NCBI GenBank assembly: GCA_019247695.1
Contig: JAFBAP010000112.1
Location: 1-64,000 of the forward strand
Direction: 5' to 3'
DNA length: 64,000 nucleotides
Source: Verrucomicrobiota bacterium
GTDB lineage: Bacteria; Verrucomicrobiota; Verrucomicrobiia; Chthoniobacterales; JAFAMB01
Shown here: one piece after another, positions 53,724 through 63,427 of the stretch
Numbering within the stretch: position 1 is the stretch's first letter
Layout: each line of letters begins with the position of its first letter
Translations under genes and position numbers: made by a program
Notes under the pieces: model-generated
What the model saw: only the letters and a program-made list of their open reading frames with translations
What the model was told of the DNA's origin: nothing
Databases searched by the model: none

Positions 53724-54656
53724 ATGCAACTTCCCACCATGACAGCGAAGCCGGCCGCTCCCCCCGCAAAAGGCTGGGTGGGCACCACGCTGGCGGTTTT
53801 CTACGTTTTCTTATGGGCCTCGGCTTACGTGCCGAGCAAAGTGGCTTCCACCCAGAGCCCGCCCTTATGGTTTCTGGCGGCGCGGTTCCTCGCGGCGGGT
53901 GTGGTGCTGGTTTGCATCGCGGTTGCGCGGCGTCCGCCGTGGCCGAAACATGTTTCGGGTTGGGTTTTCGCGGCGATCCTCGGGCTGTTTGGCAACGCCC
54001 TTTACTTGGGACTGACCTACACGGCCTTGCACCGCCTCTCGGCCGGCATGGGCGCCATCATTGCCAGCACCAACCCCCTCCTGCTGGCCCTTGTCGCGCC
54101 TTATTTCCTCAAAGAACGGCTGTCGATCACCAAGCTGGCAGGCTTGGTGATCGGCTTTGGCGGGGTGTTGACCATCGTGCTCGCGCGCACCGGCGGCACG
54201 ACCGCACTGCCGCCCGACGTGGCGCTGGCCTTTGGCGGCGTCATGGCCAACGTCTGCTCGACGCTGATATTCAAGCGGTACGCGGTCCGGTTCGATCTGA
54301 TGGTGGTCACGGCCCTGCAGATGAGCAGTGCCGGGCTTTTCATGGCCGTGACGGCGGCCTGTTTCGAGCCCTTGGGCGTGACGATCACGCCGGAGTTACT
54401 GCTGGCATTCGCTTACCTGGTCCTGGTCCTCAGCGTTGGGGCCTCGTTGCTGTGGTTTTGGTTGCTGACCCATGGGGAGGCAAGCCGTGTGAGCGCCTAC
54501 TACTACCTCACGCCCGCGTTTGGCTTGGCGCTGAGCGCGTGCCTGTTGCACGAAGCTATCGGGCCCGGCGACTGGGCCGGGCTGGCCGCCATTGTGTTCG
54601 GGATTGTCCTGGTTCAGCAACGACCAAAAGATGCGGGCACGAAGACCGCCGAGTAA
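53724..54656 (+). CDS. DMT superfamily transporter, EamA type
   Basis: 310 residues and ten membrane helices in two EamA halves (VFYVFLWASAYVPSKVAS; GYHRL-type pattern in LTYTALHRLSAGMGAII; second half from about 160, with YYYLTPAFGLALSACLLHEA). Such proteins export amino acids or other metabolites. ATG 53724 is followed by a second ATG six codons later that could be used. No partner gene. Confidence 0.9.
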   Translation: MQLPTMTAKPAAPPAKGWVGTTLAVFYVFLWASAYVPSKVASTQSPPLWFLAARFLAAGVVLVCIAVARRPPWPKHVSGWVFAAILGLFGNALYLGLTYTALHRLSAGMGAIIASTNPLLLALVAPYFLKERLSITKLAGLVIGFGGVLTIVLARTGGTTALPPDVALAFGGVMANVCSTLIFKRYAVRFDLMVVTALQMSSAGLFMAVTAACFEPLGVTITPELLLAFAYLVLVLSVGASLLWFWLLTHGEASRVSAYYYLTPAFGLALSACLLHEAIGPGDWAGLAAIVFGIVLVQQRPKDAGTKTAE

Positions 54657-54860
54657 AGAAAAGTGGAACCGGCTGCGGGGTGCTCGCGGGGGGGGTGGGC
54701 CCGGCCGCCCAAATCGCGGTTACCAGCGTCGGAAGAGTCGCGGCAAGCGCTCCATGGTCCGAAGCGATTGGATGGCCGCCTCGCGGTTTGCCATCAAAAG
54801 CACCTTCTGGCCGTGGAGCGTGCGGGGATCCGGTAGGGGTAAGCGCACGAGAACTACCGC

Positions 54861-55700
54861 TTAGCTGCAAACCGCTGAAAAGCTCGAAAGGCCTTGCTTG
54901 CTTTGTAAGGCTCGACAACGTTTCCGAACGCCGGCAAGCGAGCGCTCGCTCCCGTCCTCCCACATGACCGGCCCTTCGTCTGCGGCGTACGCGTAACGCC
55001 ACCTGATGTCCTGGCACAGGCCCACCAAGTCTTGGTAGATGCTCATCGCATTGACGCCCAGGCGGGTGAGATCGTGCCGGATGCTCGGGAAGATGGCCGC
55101 GGGGATCTTGAGTTTCACGAGTCGCTGTTCGAAGTGTTCATCCTCTTCCAGCGCCCGGAAGGGCGATTGCTCGTCGTGGCTCGGGTGAACGGTGAAGTAG
55201 CCGCCTTGGGCCGCAATCCGGCTGGAGACCAAGCGTGGAACGAGAATGCTGAGCTGCTTGATTTCGAAGGGGTTGCCCTTCCCGGAACTGTCCACGTAAT
55301 CGCCCCCATCACTCACCAACCCCTCTCGAGCGTGGAACAACCAGATGACCCCATGGTCCGACTCGGCGGGCCGCTCCACGACGAACCAGGTCGCCGCCAA
55401 AGCGTTTACCGACCGGTCGAGCAATCGGGTGGGCAGCCCATGATGCTGAGCGACGGCCAGCCAGTCCCACTGGGTTTCGGGGCGCATCTCCAGAAAGGGC
55501 AGGCTACGGCGCATGAACTGCCTGAGCAGCGCCTGTTCAGTCTCCAATAAGCCCCCATGCTTGGGATGCAGGCGGGCAATAGAGGGTAGCAGCGGTTCGT
55601 CGACGCGCTGGCCACGGAAGAAAACCTCGCCCCGGCAGGAGCAATGTTCCTCGATGTAACCAACGAGGTCAGACAGAGCACAAATCACCATTTCTTGCAT
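54861..55700 (-). CDS. FRG-domain protein
   Basis: 279 residues. The FRG domain begins with FFRGQ (27-31) after a short helix and continues with LLPSIARLHP and WLAVAQHHGLPTRLLDRSVN, its most conserved core. Start ATG 55700 has GGAG 7 bases before it, and TATACT lies about 30 bases upstream. The domain occurs in toxin-like, phage-defence and ADP-ribosyltransferase-like proteins, but its biochemical role is not settled. No defence gene is adjacent. Confidence 0.87.
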   Translation of the reverse strand: MQEMVICALSDLVGYIEEHCSCRGEVFFRGQRVDEPLLPSIARLHPKHGGLLETEQALLRQFMRRSLPFLEMRPETQWDWLAVAQHHGLPTRLLDRSVNALAATWFVVERPAESDHGVIWLFHAREGLVSDGGDYVDSSGKGNPFEIKQLSILVPRLVSSRIAAQGGYFTVHPSHDEQSPFRALEEDEHFEQRLVKLKIPAAIFPSIRHDLTRLGVNAMSIYQDLVGLCQDIRWRYAYAADEGPVMWEDGSERSLAGVRKRCRALQSKQGLSSFSAVCS

Positions 55701-55899
55701 TTACAACTCCGCAGAAACTCTAAGTATACGCATGCCCTGCCGGGTCCGAGTGCGCGGGGCATAGAGCCTTGTGGTGCGCTCAGGGAGGGACCGCGGTGGA
55801 GACCGGGGCAAATCGGGGCCGATGTTTCGTCCTGAAGCGTTGCAGCTTTTCTGATTCGGCGGAAAAACTCGTGCCGACGGGCAACTTTGGGCTTTGAGG

Positions 55900-57174
55900 T
55901 CAGCGCCTGAGCCAATCGTGAAACACGATTCCCACGATGCCTGCACCCGCAATGACCCCCAGCGCCGCGCTTAACCGTACGGTCAACGATCGCTGCGCGG
56001 CGACCCGGGCCACTAGCGGGATGTCGACCAGCGTACTCGTCAAAGAGGCCAGCACGGCGCCGTTCGCCGCAATCGCGGCGTTCACCTCCCGGTGGGCGGC
56101 GGCCGTGCCGGCCGCGGCCACGGCCGAAGCGCTCGAGACCAAGCCCCCCGCGACGCTCACGGCATAAAATCCCCAGGTGCCAAGGCGCTTTTGGGCCAGG
56201 GTTCCCGCGACGTGCAACGCCAGAAAGATTAACCCGAATTTTAGCGCGGCCTTCAACGAAAAGGGTTGCTCGAGGTTCAACTTCGGGGTTTCCGGGCCAG
56301 CGCTGCCCCGTTTGAGGCCCTTCCAGATGAAAAGCATGCTGAAGAGGATCATCAGCGCCAGGGGGATCAAACTGCTCACCCACGCCGGCCAGGCCAGGAG
56401 GGCCAACAACAGCGAGTTGCGCAAGAGCATGGCGGCGGTGGCCAGCAAGGTTCCCCGGTAAGCCACGGCGAGAAGGCCCTCGCCGCCTTCTTTAACCCGT
56501 TGGGCCAATTCGGCCACCGCGGCGGTGCTGTTGACCAAACCGCCCAGGAAACTCGTGATGTCAAAGCCGCGCGGGCCGTAAAGTTTCCACAGCACGTAAT
56601 TGACAAAGCCAAGGGCGGCGATCAGAAGGACGGTGATCCAGGTACCCTGCGGTTCGATCAAGCCCCAGGGGTCAACCGCCCGGGCGGGCAGCACCGGGTA
56701 GATGAGAAAACTCAAGATGGCCAAGAGGATGGCGGACCGCAATTCCAGGTCGCTTAAACCGACCACAAAGCCGCTGATGGTCTCTTTCCAGGCCAGCAAC
56801 GCCGCGGTGATGACCGTCACGGCTACCGGGGTAAAGGTATGGCCCTGGCCGCAGAAGACGCCGGCAAATCCGACGAGCAGCAGCGCAGTGGAGGTGGTGA
56901 GGGCGAGCGTCTGGCGGAGGGTAAACTGGCGCCAGTTCATCAAGCCCACCAGCACCAGCAAACATGCCATCGCCAAAGTGGCGAACCGATCCCCGGCTAA
57001 TCCGCCCACGCAGCCCAGCAAGGCCGCCAAGCCAAAGGTCCGCACGCCTGCCTTGCCGTGGTGTTCGCGCTCCAAGCCCACGAAGACCCCGCAGCCGACC
57101 GCCAGCACGAGCCGTAGGAGCGTGGGCAGGTAAGGCCAAGGCGAAGCGGGGTTGGTGACGTCGGGGTCCGACAT
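55900..57174 (-). CDS. MgtC/SapB-like DUF4010 membrane protein
   Basis: 424 residues, about twelve hydrophobic segments. The N-terminal part is MgtC/SapB-like (LRLVLAVGCGVFVGLEREHH; GVRTFGLAALLGCVGG) and the C-terminal half is the DUF4010 domain (FDITSFLGGLVNSTAAVAEL; VSVAGGLVSSASAVAAAGT). Function unknown; sometimes suggested to be transporters. Starts at ATG 57174. Confidence 0.9.
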   Translation of the reverse strand: MSDPDVTNPASPWPYLPTLLRLVLAVGCGVFVGLEREHHGKAGVRTFGLAALLGCVGGLAGDRFATLAMACLLVLVGLMNWRQFTLRQTLALTTSTALLLVGFAGVFCGQGHTFTPVAVTVITAALLAWKETISGFVVGLSDLELRSAILLAILSFLIYPVLPARAVDPWGLIEPQGTWITVLLIAALGFVNYVLWKLYGPRGFDITSFLGGLVNSTAAVAELAQRVKEGGEGLLAVAYRGTLLATAAMLLRNSLLLALLAWPAWVSSLIPLALMILFSMLFIWKGLKRGSAGPETPKLNLEQPFSLKAALKFGLIFLALHVAGTLAQKRLGTWGFYAVSVAGGLVSSASAVAAAGTAAAHREVNAAIAANGAVLASLTSTLVDIPLVARVAAQRSLTVRLSAALGVIAGAGIVGIVFHDWLRR

Positions 57175-57274
57175 AGGTCCTTTATGTCCAAAAACCCGCG
57201 CTCGGCAAGGGGCATGCCTTTGCCCGGCCCATCGCTTGGCTGGACAAAAGAATCGGTTACCGGTGATCGTGCCG

Positions 57275-58480
57275 CTAACGGACGCCCGTTGTCCGCAAGC
57301 GCGGCGCCAGCCGCAGGGCCAACGGCCAGGTGAGCAGGGCGGTGCCGGCCGTCATCGCGGTGCCCCAGCGCGGCCCGGCCCAGTCGCCCACCAAGCCGTA
57401 CAGCACGGGCGCAAGCGCCCCCGAACCGATGACGCCGGTGTAGAATAGAGCGAAGGCGCGCTCGGCCCGGCCCGGCGGCGCCAACTCGGGTACCGTGCCG
57501 TAAAGCACCGAGGAGGTGCCGTTGAGCATGACCCCCAATAGCGGCAGCGCGACGAGCGTCGGGGTGAGCGGCAGGCTCAACACCGCCAGGATCAGGGCGG
57601 CGGTGGCGCCCTCAGTCAACAGCACCGTCGCGAGCACGCCCCATCGGGCGCCCAGCCACCCGCAGGCGAATTTGCCCGCCGCGCCGCCCCCGAACACCAG
57701 CGCGAGGGCAAAGCCCACAGTCGGCAGGGCGGCGCCTTTGGCCTGCAGCAGGAAGGGCAGGAAGGTGAGCAGCCCCATGCGCGCGGCGGTGTCCAGCACG
57801 CCCAGGACAAACAACAGGGCGAAGCCGCCGCGGCCACGGCCATCGCGGAAAACGGGGCTGACTTTTTCCCTGGCCGGTGCCGGGGCGACCGGTGGCAGGA
57901 AAGCCAGGACCGTCCCGGCGACGGCCATGCCCAGCGCGGCAAGCCACTGAAGCGCTTGGCGCCAAGGCATCAGCGTCAACAGCAGCGAGGTGAGGGCCGG
58001 CAGCGCCGCCTTACCCAGATCGCCGGTGAAGTTGTAGGTGCTCAGCGGTCCACGGGCTTCGGCCCCATAGGCCCGGGCCACCGCAGCCGAGGCGGTGGGG
58101 TGCTGGGCGCTGGAGCCCGCGCCCGAGAGCGCCAACCCGGCGCAGAGACCGAGCAGCCCGCCGGACCAACCAGCCAGCGCGTAACCCAGCGCGGCCACCG
58201 CCGTGCCCAGGGCCAGGACGGCGCGACCGCCGAGTCGTTCGGCCCCCTGACCGGCAGACACCTGCAGCGCCGCCATCAGCCCGGCGTGGAGGCCCCGCAG
58301 CAGGGCGAGCCGGCCGTAGCCCAGGCTGAACTCGGCTTGCCAGACCGGCAGCAGCACGTAGAGCAGATCGGCGTAGCCGTCGTGCAGCGCGTGGGCCAAG
58401 CCGGCCACCACGAGAGTGCGGGCCCCGTGCGGCGGAGTCGGGCTTTGGGTCGCGGAAGGCGGGGCATGCGCGGGTGGCAT
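57275..58480 (-). CDS. MFS transporter, fosmidomycin-resistance-like
   Basis: 401 residues, twelve predicted membrane helices. Features: LVVAGLAHALHDGYADLLYVL at TMS1, like the Fsr group, and FVLGVLDTAARMGLLTFLPF in TMS7. Exported compound unknown. It lies 175 bases from the molybdopterin-fold gene on the same strand, so operon membership with it is uncertain. Confidence 0.88.
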   Translation of the reverse strand: MPPAHAPPSATQSPTPPHGARTLVVAGLAHALHDGYADLLYVLLPVWQAEFSLGYGRLALLRGLHAGLMAALQVSAGQGAERLGGRAVLALGTAVAALGYALAGWSGGLLGLCAGLALSGAGSSAQHPTASAAVARAYGAEARGPLSTYNFTGDLGKAALPALTSLLLTLMPWRQALQWLAALGMAVAGTVLAFLPPVAPAPAREKVSPVFRDGRGRGGFALLFVLGVLDTAARMGLLTFLPFLLQAKGAALPTVGFALALVFGGGAAGKFACGWLGARWGVLATVLLTEGATAALILAVLSLPLTPTLVALPLLGVMLNGTSSVLYGTVPELAPPGRAERAFALFYTGVIGSGALAPVLYGLVGDWAGPRWGTAMTAGTALLTWPLALRLAPRLRTTGVR

Positions 58481-58655
58481 CGTGAGTTCCTCAACGGGGG
58501 CATATAAAGCGTGGTCAGGTTCGGGGCCAGCGGTTTATCCTCCGGCGAACGTGCCGCCGTGAAAGCGTGGCGGTCCGACCCGTGCTTGGCATAGAAACTA
58601 CCCAAGTTAGTCGGCGGGGCCGAGATATACCCCTCGGATGCAGCCCTTCACGCTG

Positions 58656-59246
58656 TTAGGGCCGGCCGACCCAGATGGCCCGGACCTGCCGAACCCAGCG
58701 TGCTGGACGTTTCTCGCCGGGAACGATGACCCGGAGGGGGCCTTCCGCCATGGTGAGTGGCTGGCCATCGCGGCGATCCGCCAATACGATTACCCGATCG
58801 GTCTGGGCCGGGTCCAACTCTGCCAGGGCAAAGACGGCCCGGTACCCATCCGCAGCGTCCACCACGACGTACCTGGCCACCGCCTCGCGGTTGGGCATGG
58901 TGGTCGCATCGAGTTTCATGCCCGCGGCGCGCAGCACTTCCCCGAGCGACACGCCGTCATAGGTGATTTCCCGACCCTGCCGATCCTGGACGCGGACCTG
59001 CGTGCGGGGCAGGCGCGCCCAGGCCGAGGCGGTCCACTCCGCCGGGGCGGGCACCTGGCCTCCGACCCGCAAGATCGGCTCCGATGCGGCCGAGCGGCTC
59101 AGGGCAGGCGTCGCGCTCCCTCCTTCTCCCTGAGCGAGGGCCAATCCCCGAAACCCAAGCAGGCCCAGAGCAAGCGCAAGGCTGATGCGAAGGCCCCCAT
59201 GGGCCCACAATGCGTTTCGGCGCCCCTTCACCGGCGTTCTCTCCAC
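58656..59246 (-). CDS. Exported protein with molybdopterin-oxidoreductase (sulfite-oxidase) fold
   Basis: 196 residues from a GTG at 59246. A signal peptide (LRISLALALGLLGFRGLALA) precedes one small domain of the oxidoreductase molybdopterin-binding family (GVSLGEVLRAAGMKLD; YVVVDAADGYRAVFALAELD; GPLRVIVPGEKRPARWVRQV). The cysteine that binds molybdenum in sulfite oxidases is not seen, so it may bind a ligand without being a molybdoenzyme. 39 bases after the shikimate-dehydrogenase-like gene; probably one operon. Confidence 0.8.
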   Translation of the reverse strand: MERTPVKGRRNALWAHGGLRISLALALGLLGFRGLALAQGEGGSATPALSRSAASEPILRVGGQVPAPAEWTASAWARLPRTQVRVQDRQGREITYDGVSLGEVLRAAGMKLDATTMPNREAVARYVVVDAADGYRAVFALAELDPAQTDRVIVLADRRDGQPLTMAEGPLRVIVPGEKRPARWVRQVRAIWVGRP

Positions 59247-59285
59247 GGAAACGGCGCAGCCGTCAAGCGCCGCTCAAAGGTGGCG

Positions 59286-60257
59286 TTATCTCGCGCCCGA
59301 GGATTGACGCGCCGCGGCGGCGAGCTCGCAAAGGCGGTCGAACTTTTCCCCGCTCACCGCGATGTCGAGGTGAAACACCTCTGCAATGCCCCGCGTCCAG
59401 CCATGGATGAAGTACGTCCAACCGTCCTCGACCTGGAGGTTGCGCGCCGCAGCCTGAGCCTTGGCCTGACGCAGGAACACCAGATCGCCACGGTAATTGA
59501 ATTCCCAAACGATCCCGTGCCGCGGAAACAGGGCGGCATCCGTCACCGGCGAACCGGGCGCATCTTTGCCCAGGCCGGTGGCATTAACGACCAGGGAGCC
59601 GGGGTTGAGGTGCTTCAGCACGGCGTCGTTGCCTTCGGGCCCGGTGATCTCCAGGTACTCGACCGGCACGTCCGAGCCGAAGCCGGCGTGCACGCGGCGG
59701 GCTTCCGCCAAACGAGACGGTTGCCGGTCGGACACCACAATGCGCGAGGGCCGGTTTGCGGCGTTGTTTTCGCTGCACATGAGGTACCAACTGGTCGCGA
59801 TTGAGGAGCCGCCGGCGCCGGCCAGGAAAGCCTCGGCCCCGGTCTTTTGCCAGTGGTCTGGAGGAAGAAATCCTTCCAGGGCCAGCCCGGAAGAGATGGG
59901 GTCTTTGGCGTGGACAGCCAGCTTGCCGTGGGCCTTTGACAGGGAGCTGGTCTCGCCCAACCGCAGTGCGTGCGGATCGATTTCATCGAAGAGGTCCCGG
60001 CAGGCGGAGAAGAGGTCAATCTTATGCGTGGTCACCAAAGCGCCCTGCGAGAGGGGGTCGTTTTTGATGAACTCGACCGCGGCCCGGTAGGCGTCAGGTT
60101 CAGCATGCAGCGGGAAGTCGATGCCCGTGAGCTGGGCGTCGGCAATCCCCAGGTACTCGGCCCATCGGGGAAAGACTTTCATGATGGAAGACTGCGCGGT
60201 CGACACGCCGATGAAGTACATCGTGGGCCGGCTGGCCGGGACGTAAGCTTCGCTCAT
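59286..60257 (-). CDS. Shikimate-dehydrogenase-like oxidoreductase
   Basis: 323 residues, AroE-type fold. The substrate half has SSIMKVFPRWAEYLG and the catalytic lysine region GALVTTHK (Lys79); the NADP half has FLAGAGGSSIATSWYL and NATGLGKDAPGSP. It is longer than biosynthetic AroE (~270) and lacks its SxSxS opening, so a quinate/shikimate-like or sugar-acid dehydrogenase role is more likely than the aromatic pathway. Its start overlaps the upstream cupin gene stop by 4 bases. Confidence 0.82.
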   Translation of the reverse strand: MSEAYVPASRPTMYFIGVSTAQSSIMKVFPRWAEYLGIADAQLTGIDFPLHAEPDAYRAAVEFIKNDPLSQGALVTTHKIDLFSACRDLFDEIDPHALRLGETSSLSKAHGKLAVHAKDPISSGLALEGFLPPDHWQKTGAEAFLAGAGGSSIATSWYLMCSENNAANRPSRIVVSDRQPSRLAEARRVHAGFGSDVPVEYLEITGPEGNDAVLKHLNPGSLVVNATGLGKDAPGSPVTDAALFPRHGIVWEFNYRGDLVFLRQAKAQAAARNLQVEDGWTYFIHGWTRGIAEVFHLDIAVSGEKFDRLCELAAAARQSSGAR

Positions 60258-60676
60258 CGCGCTGCCTCCCCTGCTCGTGCTTCGGCCGCCGCCGAAGCGG
60301 CGGCTTTGGCCCGTTCCCAGCGGGCGATCTCTTCCTGCGAGCTTTCCTGGCAGCGCGGATTGGGCACTTCACGCCAGTCCCCGGCGCCGTCGTCGACGAT
60401 CAGCACTTTCATGCGTTGAGCCCTGGCGATGATGCCATAATCCTGCCCGGAATCGGCCGGGTGGCAAAACAGGGTGAACAAGATCCCGGGGCCCGCGTTG
60501 ACGCTCCGGCGAATCCAATGCGGGGGCGCGTAGACCGCCGTTTGCGGTTGCATCGCCGTGGCCCAGGTGTCGCCCAACGGCGTTTTTATGTGCATCACGC
60601 CCGCGCCGGTCTGGCGGTAGTAGAGCTCGCCGGTTTTTGGGGTGACAACGGCCTGGGCAGGTTCGGGAAAATGCAT
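60254..60676 (-). CDS. Cupin, glucose-6-phosphate-isomerase-like (short form)
   Basis: 140 residues from ATG 60676. The centre is a cupin of the archaeal-type G6P isomerase group: TGELYYRQTGAGVMHI, then TAVYAPPHWIRRSVNAGPG and FCHPADSGQDYGII. The first cupin motif with its metal histidines, usually just before the TGELY segment, is missing, and the upstream frame (to 60748) does not supply it. Either a short variant or a 5'-truncated gene. The alanine-rich tail is unusual. First gene of a coupled minus-strand operon divergent from xylB. Confidence 0.7.
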   Translation of the reverse strand: MHFPEPAQAVVTPKTGELYYRQTGAGVMHIKTPLGDTWATAMQPQTAVYAPPHWIRRSVNAGPGILFTLFCHPADSGQDYGIIARAQRMKVLIVDDGAGDWREVPNPRCQESSQEEIARWERAKAAASAAAEARAGEAAR

Positions 60677-61085
60677 AGGCCGGTCAGGAGGAAAAGGGCG
60701 GTGGGACGGGTAAGAAACGCGGCAGACCAAACGCAATCTGCGGCCCAAAGATGTAGTTTTAAAATCTATTTGTAATTAAGAAACTAAAAACTACTGGGTT
60801 ATCACTTCAGATTTCAACTGCAAAGGCGTCATGACACGGTTAAAAGCCGCTTCGTCCGGTAGCGTTGCACGCTTGAATGGTAGCAAGACTACTATCCGGT
60901 AGTCCCCCCCCTCTGGGCGCCAAGCGATCGGCCATCAAATCGCGCAGCATCGAGGCGCCGGTGAATAGCCTGTCCGAGGGGCAACCAGCAAAAAGTAGTG
61001 CTCTCCGAATGGTTTGGCGCGGGTTGCCGGGTGATCATCATCATGTGCTGGCGCCGGAAGGCCGGACCGCATAAACCTGAACCCA
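60677..61085. promoter_or_regulatory. Divergent control region between the cupin operon and xylB
   Basis: AT-rich near 60752-60800, in contrast to its surroundings. GTAGTTTT (60752-60759) and AAAACTAC (60786-60793) form an 8-base inverted repeat with a 26-base centre, possibly an operator half-site pair shared by both directions. No clear -35/-10 pair could be assigned. Confidence 0.35.
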
Positions 61086-62582
61086 ATGAGTTCGCACGGT
61101 TTGTTTTTGGCCATTGACGTCGGCACGGGCAGCGTCCGCTCGGCGTTGGTCGACCTCAACGGCAACCCGGTGGCGTTTCAGGCCAAAGAACATGCCCAGA
61201 TCGTGCCCCGTCCAGGCTGGGCCGAGCAACGGCCGCGCCAGTGGTGGGAAGGGGCAGTCGAAACGACGCGCGCCGTGCTTCAGTCCGTGGCGGGCGCCGC
61301 CGACCGGATCGTCGCGGTGGCCGCCTGCGGTCAAATGCACGGGACGGTGCTCATTGACGCCGCCGGTGAACCCGTCCTGGATGCTGTCCCGCTATGGAAC
61401 GACAAACGGACCCGCGCCCTCGTCGAAAAGGTGCGGCGAGACCACGGGATCGAGAGATTTTTGCCGATCACCGCCAATCCACCCGCCGTCGCCTGGCAAG
61501 CCTTCAAACTGGCCTGGATCAAAGAAAACCACCCGGAAGCCTACCGGCGCGCAACCACGCTGCTGATGCCGAAGGACTTCATCAATTTCAAGCTGACCGG
61601 CGAGCGAGCCGTCGATTATCCGGAGGCTTCCTGCAGCTTTCTTTTCAGTTGCCAGGACCACGGCTGGAGCCGGCAGATCACCGATCTCCTGCAACTCGAT
61701 TACGAGTTGTTGCCGCCATTGAAGCTCCCGGCGGAATTCATCGGCCGGGTGACGCCGCCGGCCGCCGCGGTCACCGGTTTACAGGAAGGAACCCCGGTGG
61801 TGACCGGAGTAGGGGATTTCCCGGCTAGCCTGCTGGGCTCGGGCGTCATTCGGCCCGGAACCGGGTCGGACTCGACCGGAACGTCGACCCTGGTGACGCT
61901 CTGCACGGAGCGCCCGACGCTCGACCCGATCATCACCAACGTTCTGAGCGTCGACGGCCGAAACTGGAACACCTTCACCATCCTGGATGCCGGCGGGGAT
62001 GCCATGCGCTGGGCGCGCCGGGCCTTTCACGAAAACCAATATTCTTATGAGCAGATCGTCCGGCTGGCTGAGTCTGCCCCTGCCGGTTCCGATCAATTGC
62101 TCTTTTTGCCCTACCTCAATGGAGAACGCCTGGGCGCCCATCAAAATGCCCGGGCGCAATTCTTCGGCCTGACGAGCGGCCACGACGCCGCGCACCTGCA
62201 CCGGGCGGTCATGGAAGGGGTGGCGTTTGCCGCGCGACGAAACCTTCGCTTGATGAAAGCGGCCGGCCACCCCATTGACGTGTTGGTCGCAAGCGGAGGC
62301 GGCGCGAAAACGCCGCTGTGGTTAGAGATCAAGGCCAGCATTTACGGATGCCCGATCGTCGTGCCGAAGAAGGCCGAATGCGGAGTGGTGGGTTGCGCGA
62401 TCCTGGCAGGGTTGGCAACCGGGGCTTACGATAATTTCGAGGACGCGGTTGCCCGGTGCGTCGAATTCGGGCCCGCGATCGAGCCGAATCCGGATTGGCG
62501 GGCGACCTACGAGCGCCTGGGAGAACTCTTTGACGACCTGCACGAAGCCAGCCAGCGGTTCTATGACCGTCTCGAGCAGTGA
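61086..62582 (+). CDS. xylB: Xylulokinase (FGGY family)
   Basis: 498 residues, FGGY carbohydrate kinase. LFLAIDVGTGSVRSALVDLNG is the N-terminal phosphate-binding loop; GQMHGTVLIDAAG and PLWNDKRT are typical of xylulokinases; GSDSTGTSTLVTL and VLVASGGGAKTPLWLEI form the C-terminal ATP site. It phosphorylates D-xylulose or a related ketose. No xylose isomerase lies next to it; the divergent operon with a dehydrogenase and cupin may belong to the same sugar route. Substrate specificity within FGGY kinases is not certain from sequence. Confidence 0.9.
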   Translation: MSSHGLFLAIDVGTGSVRSALVDLNGNPVAFQAKEHAQIVPRPGWAEQRPRQWWEGAVETTRAVLQSVAGAADRIVAVAACGQMHGTVLIDAAGEPVLDAVPLWNDKRTRALVEKVRRDHGIERFLPITANPPAVAWQAFKLAWIKENHPEAYRRATTLLMPKDFINFKLTGERAVDYPEASCSFLFSCQDHGWSRQITDLLQLDYELLPPLKLPAEFIGRVTPPAAAVTGLQEGTPVVTGVGDFPASLLGSGVIRPGTGSDSTGTSTLVTLCTERPTLDPIITNVLSVDGRNWNTFTILDAGGDAMRWARRAFHENQYSYEQIVRLAESAPAGSDQLLFLPYLNGERLGAHQNARAQFFGLTSGHDAAHLHRAVMEGVAFAARRNLRLMKAAGHPIDVLVASGGGAKTPLWLEIKASIYGCPIVVPKKAECGVVGCAILAGLATGAYDNFEDAVARCVEFGPAIEPNPDWRATYERLGELFDDLHEASQRFYDRLEQ

Positions 62583-62749
62583 GGCTTAAAAGTAAACCAA
62601 CGGCGCAGCGAGGCGGGGCCGAAATCGAGGCGATTGCAGAGCGGTTTGATGAGCGATTTTGGGGCGTGTGGGGCGGTGTTAGAGCAGCGTGATCCGGCCT
62701 CGGGAACGGGCCGCGGCAAGCCGCTTGCCCGTTCCTTCCCTCCGGGGAG

Positions 62750-62995
62750 TTAGGCGGGGCGGTAATGCCCCCGGACCCAAATGTAGCGGTAGCCGTTCCA
62801 ACGCCAGTGGCCCGGCACCCAGACCACCGGATAGGCCGGGTACGGTGGACGGTATTCGGTCAATGGCGGCGGTGGCGGGCGGTAAGGGCGCGGGGATCGG
62901 TACACGACGGTTTCTGTGCACGCGTTAAAGGCCAGCATGGCCACGGTCCCCAGAGTTGCGCTGCGGGTTAGCTCACAAAAATGCGGCAATTGCAT
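62750..62995 (-). CDS. YXWGXW-repeat-type small exported protein
   Basis: 81 residues from ATG 62995 (an upstream ATG at 63022 would add 9). A hydrophobic leader ends in LAFNAC, a poor lipobox, then a tyrosine/proline-rich linker and the terminal motif VWVPGHWRWNGYRYIWVRGH, the aromatic repeat of YXWGXW proteins. Function unknown, probably envelope-attached. Confidence 0.75.
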   Translation of the reverse strand: MQLPHFCELTRSATLGTVAMLAFNACTETVVYRSPRPYRPPPPPLTEYRPPYPAYPVVWVPGHWRWNGYRYIWVRGHYRPA

Positions 62996-63020
62996 GGAAC
63001 GTTTTATAGGTTTAAACCCC

Positions 63021-63367
63021 ATGGGCAGTGCTCGGTTGCGAGCCGAGTTCGACCGTGGTCACCCCGGTGCCGGACAGTCCCTGTCGTTTGTCGAAGGCGG
63101 CCCAACGCGGAACGAGCTGCAAGTTAGTCAGGTGGCTGGGGTATCCGGAGTAGCCGGCGGGCTCAAACAGGGATTGTTGCTGGATGATGCCTGGGCGTGT
63201 ACGCTGATCGAATCGGAGGGGCCGATGGCGACATTCCTGATACCCAGCCGCATTGCTCCGGATGCGATCGACGATCCGAAAAACTTCACAAAAAGCTGTC
63301 CGAGGCTGTCCCGGAAAAGATCAAGCTGATGGCCACGCCCTCGAAGGAGGTTCTCGCGCCGCTCTAA
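63021..63367 (+). pseudogene. Possible small gene with one frameshift
   Basis: From ATG 63021 a frame reads GLLLDDAWACTLIESEGPMA and TFLIPSRIAPDAIDDPKN; after the A/C-rich stretch at about 63281-63288 a different frame continues as KKLSEAVPEKIKLMATPSKE to a stop at 63367. One missing base would join them. No family recognised; may be chance. Confidence 0.25.
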
Positions 63368-63427
63368 AATCGTCTATGTCGGGCCCCGAATCCGCGTGTT
63401 GACTAGCCTTGAAGCTTACCCTGGTCT

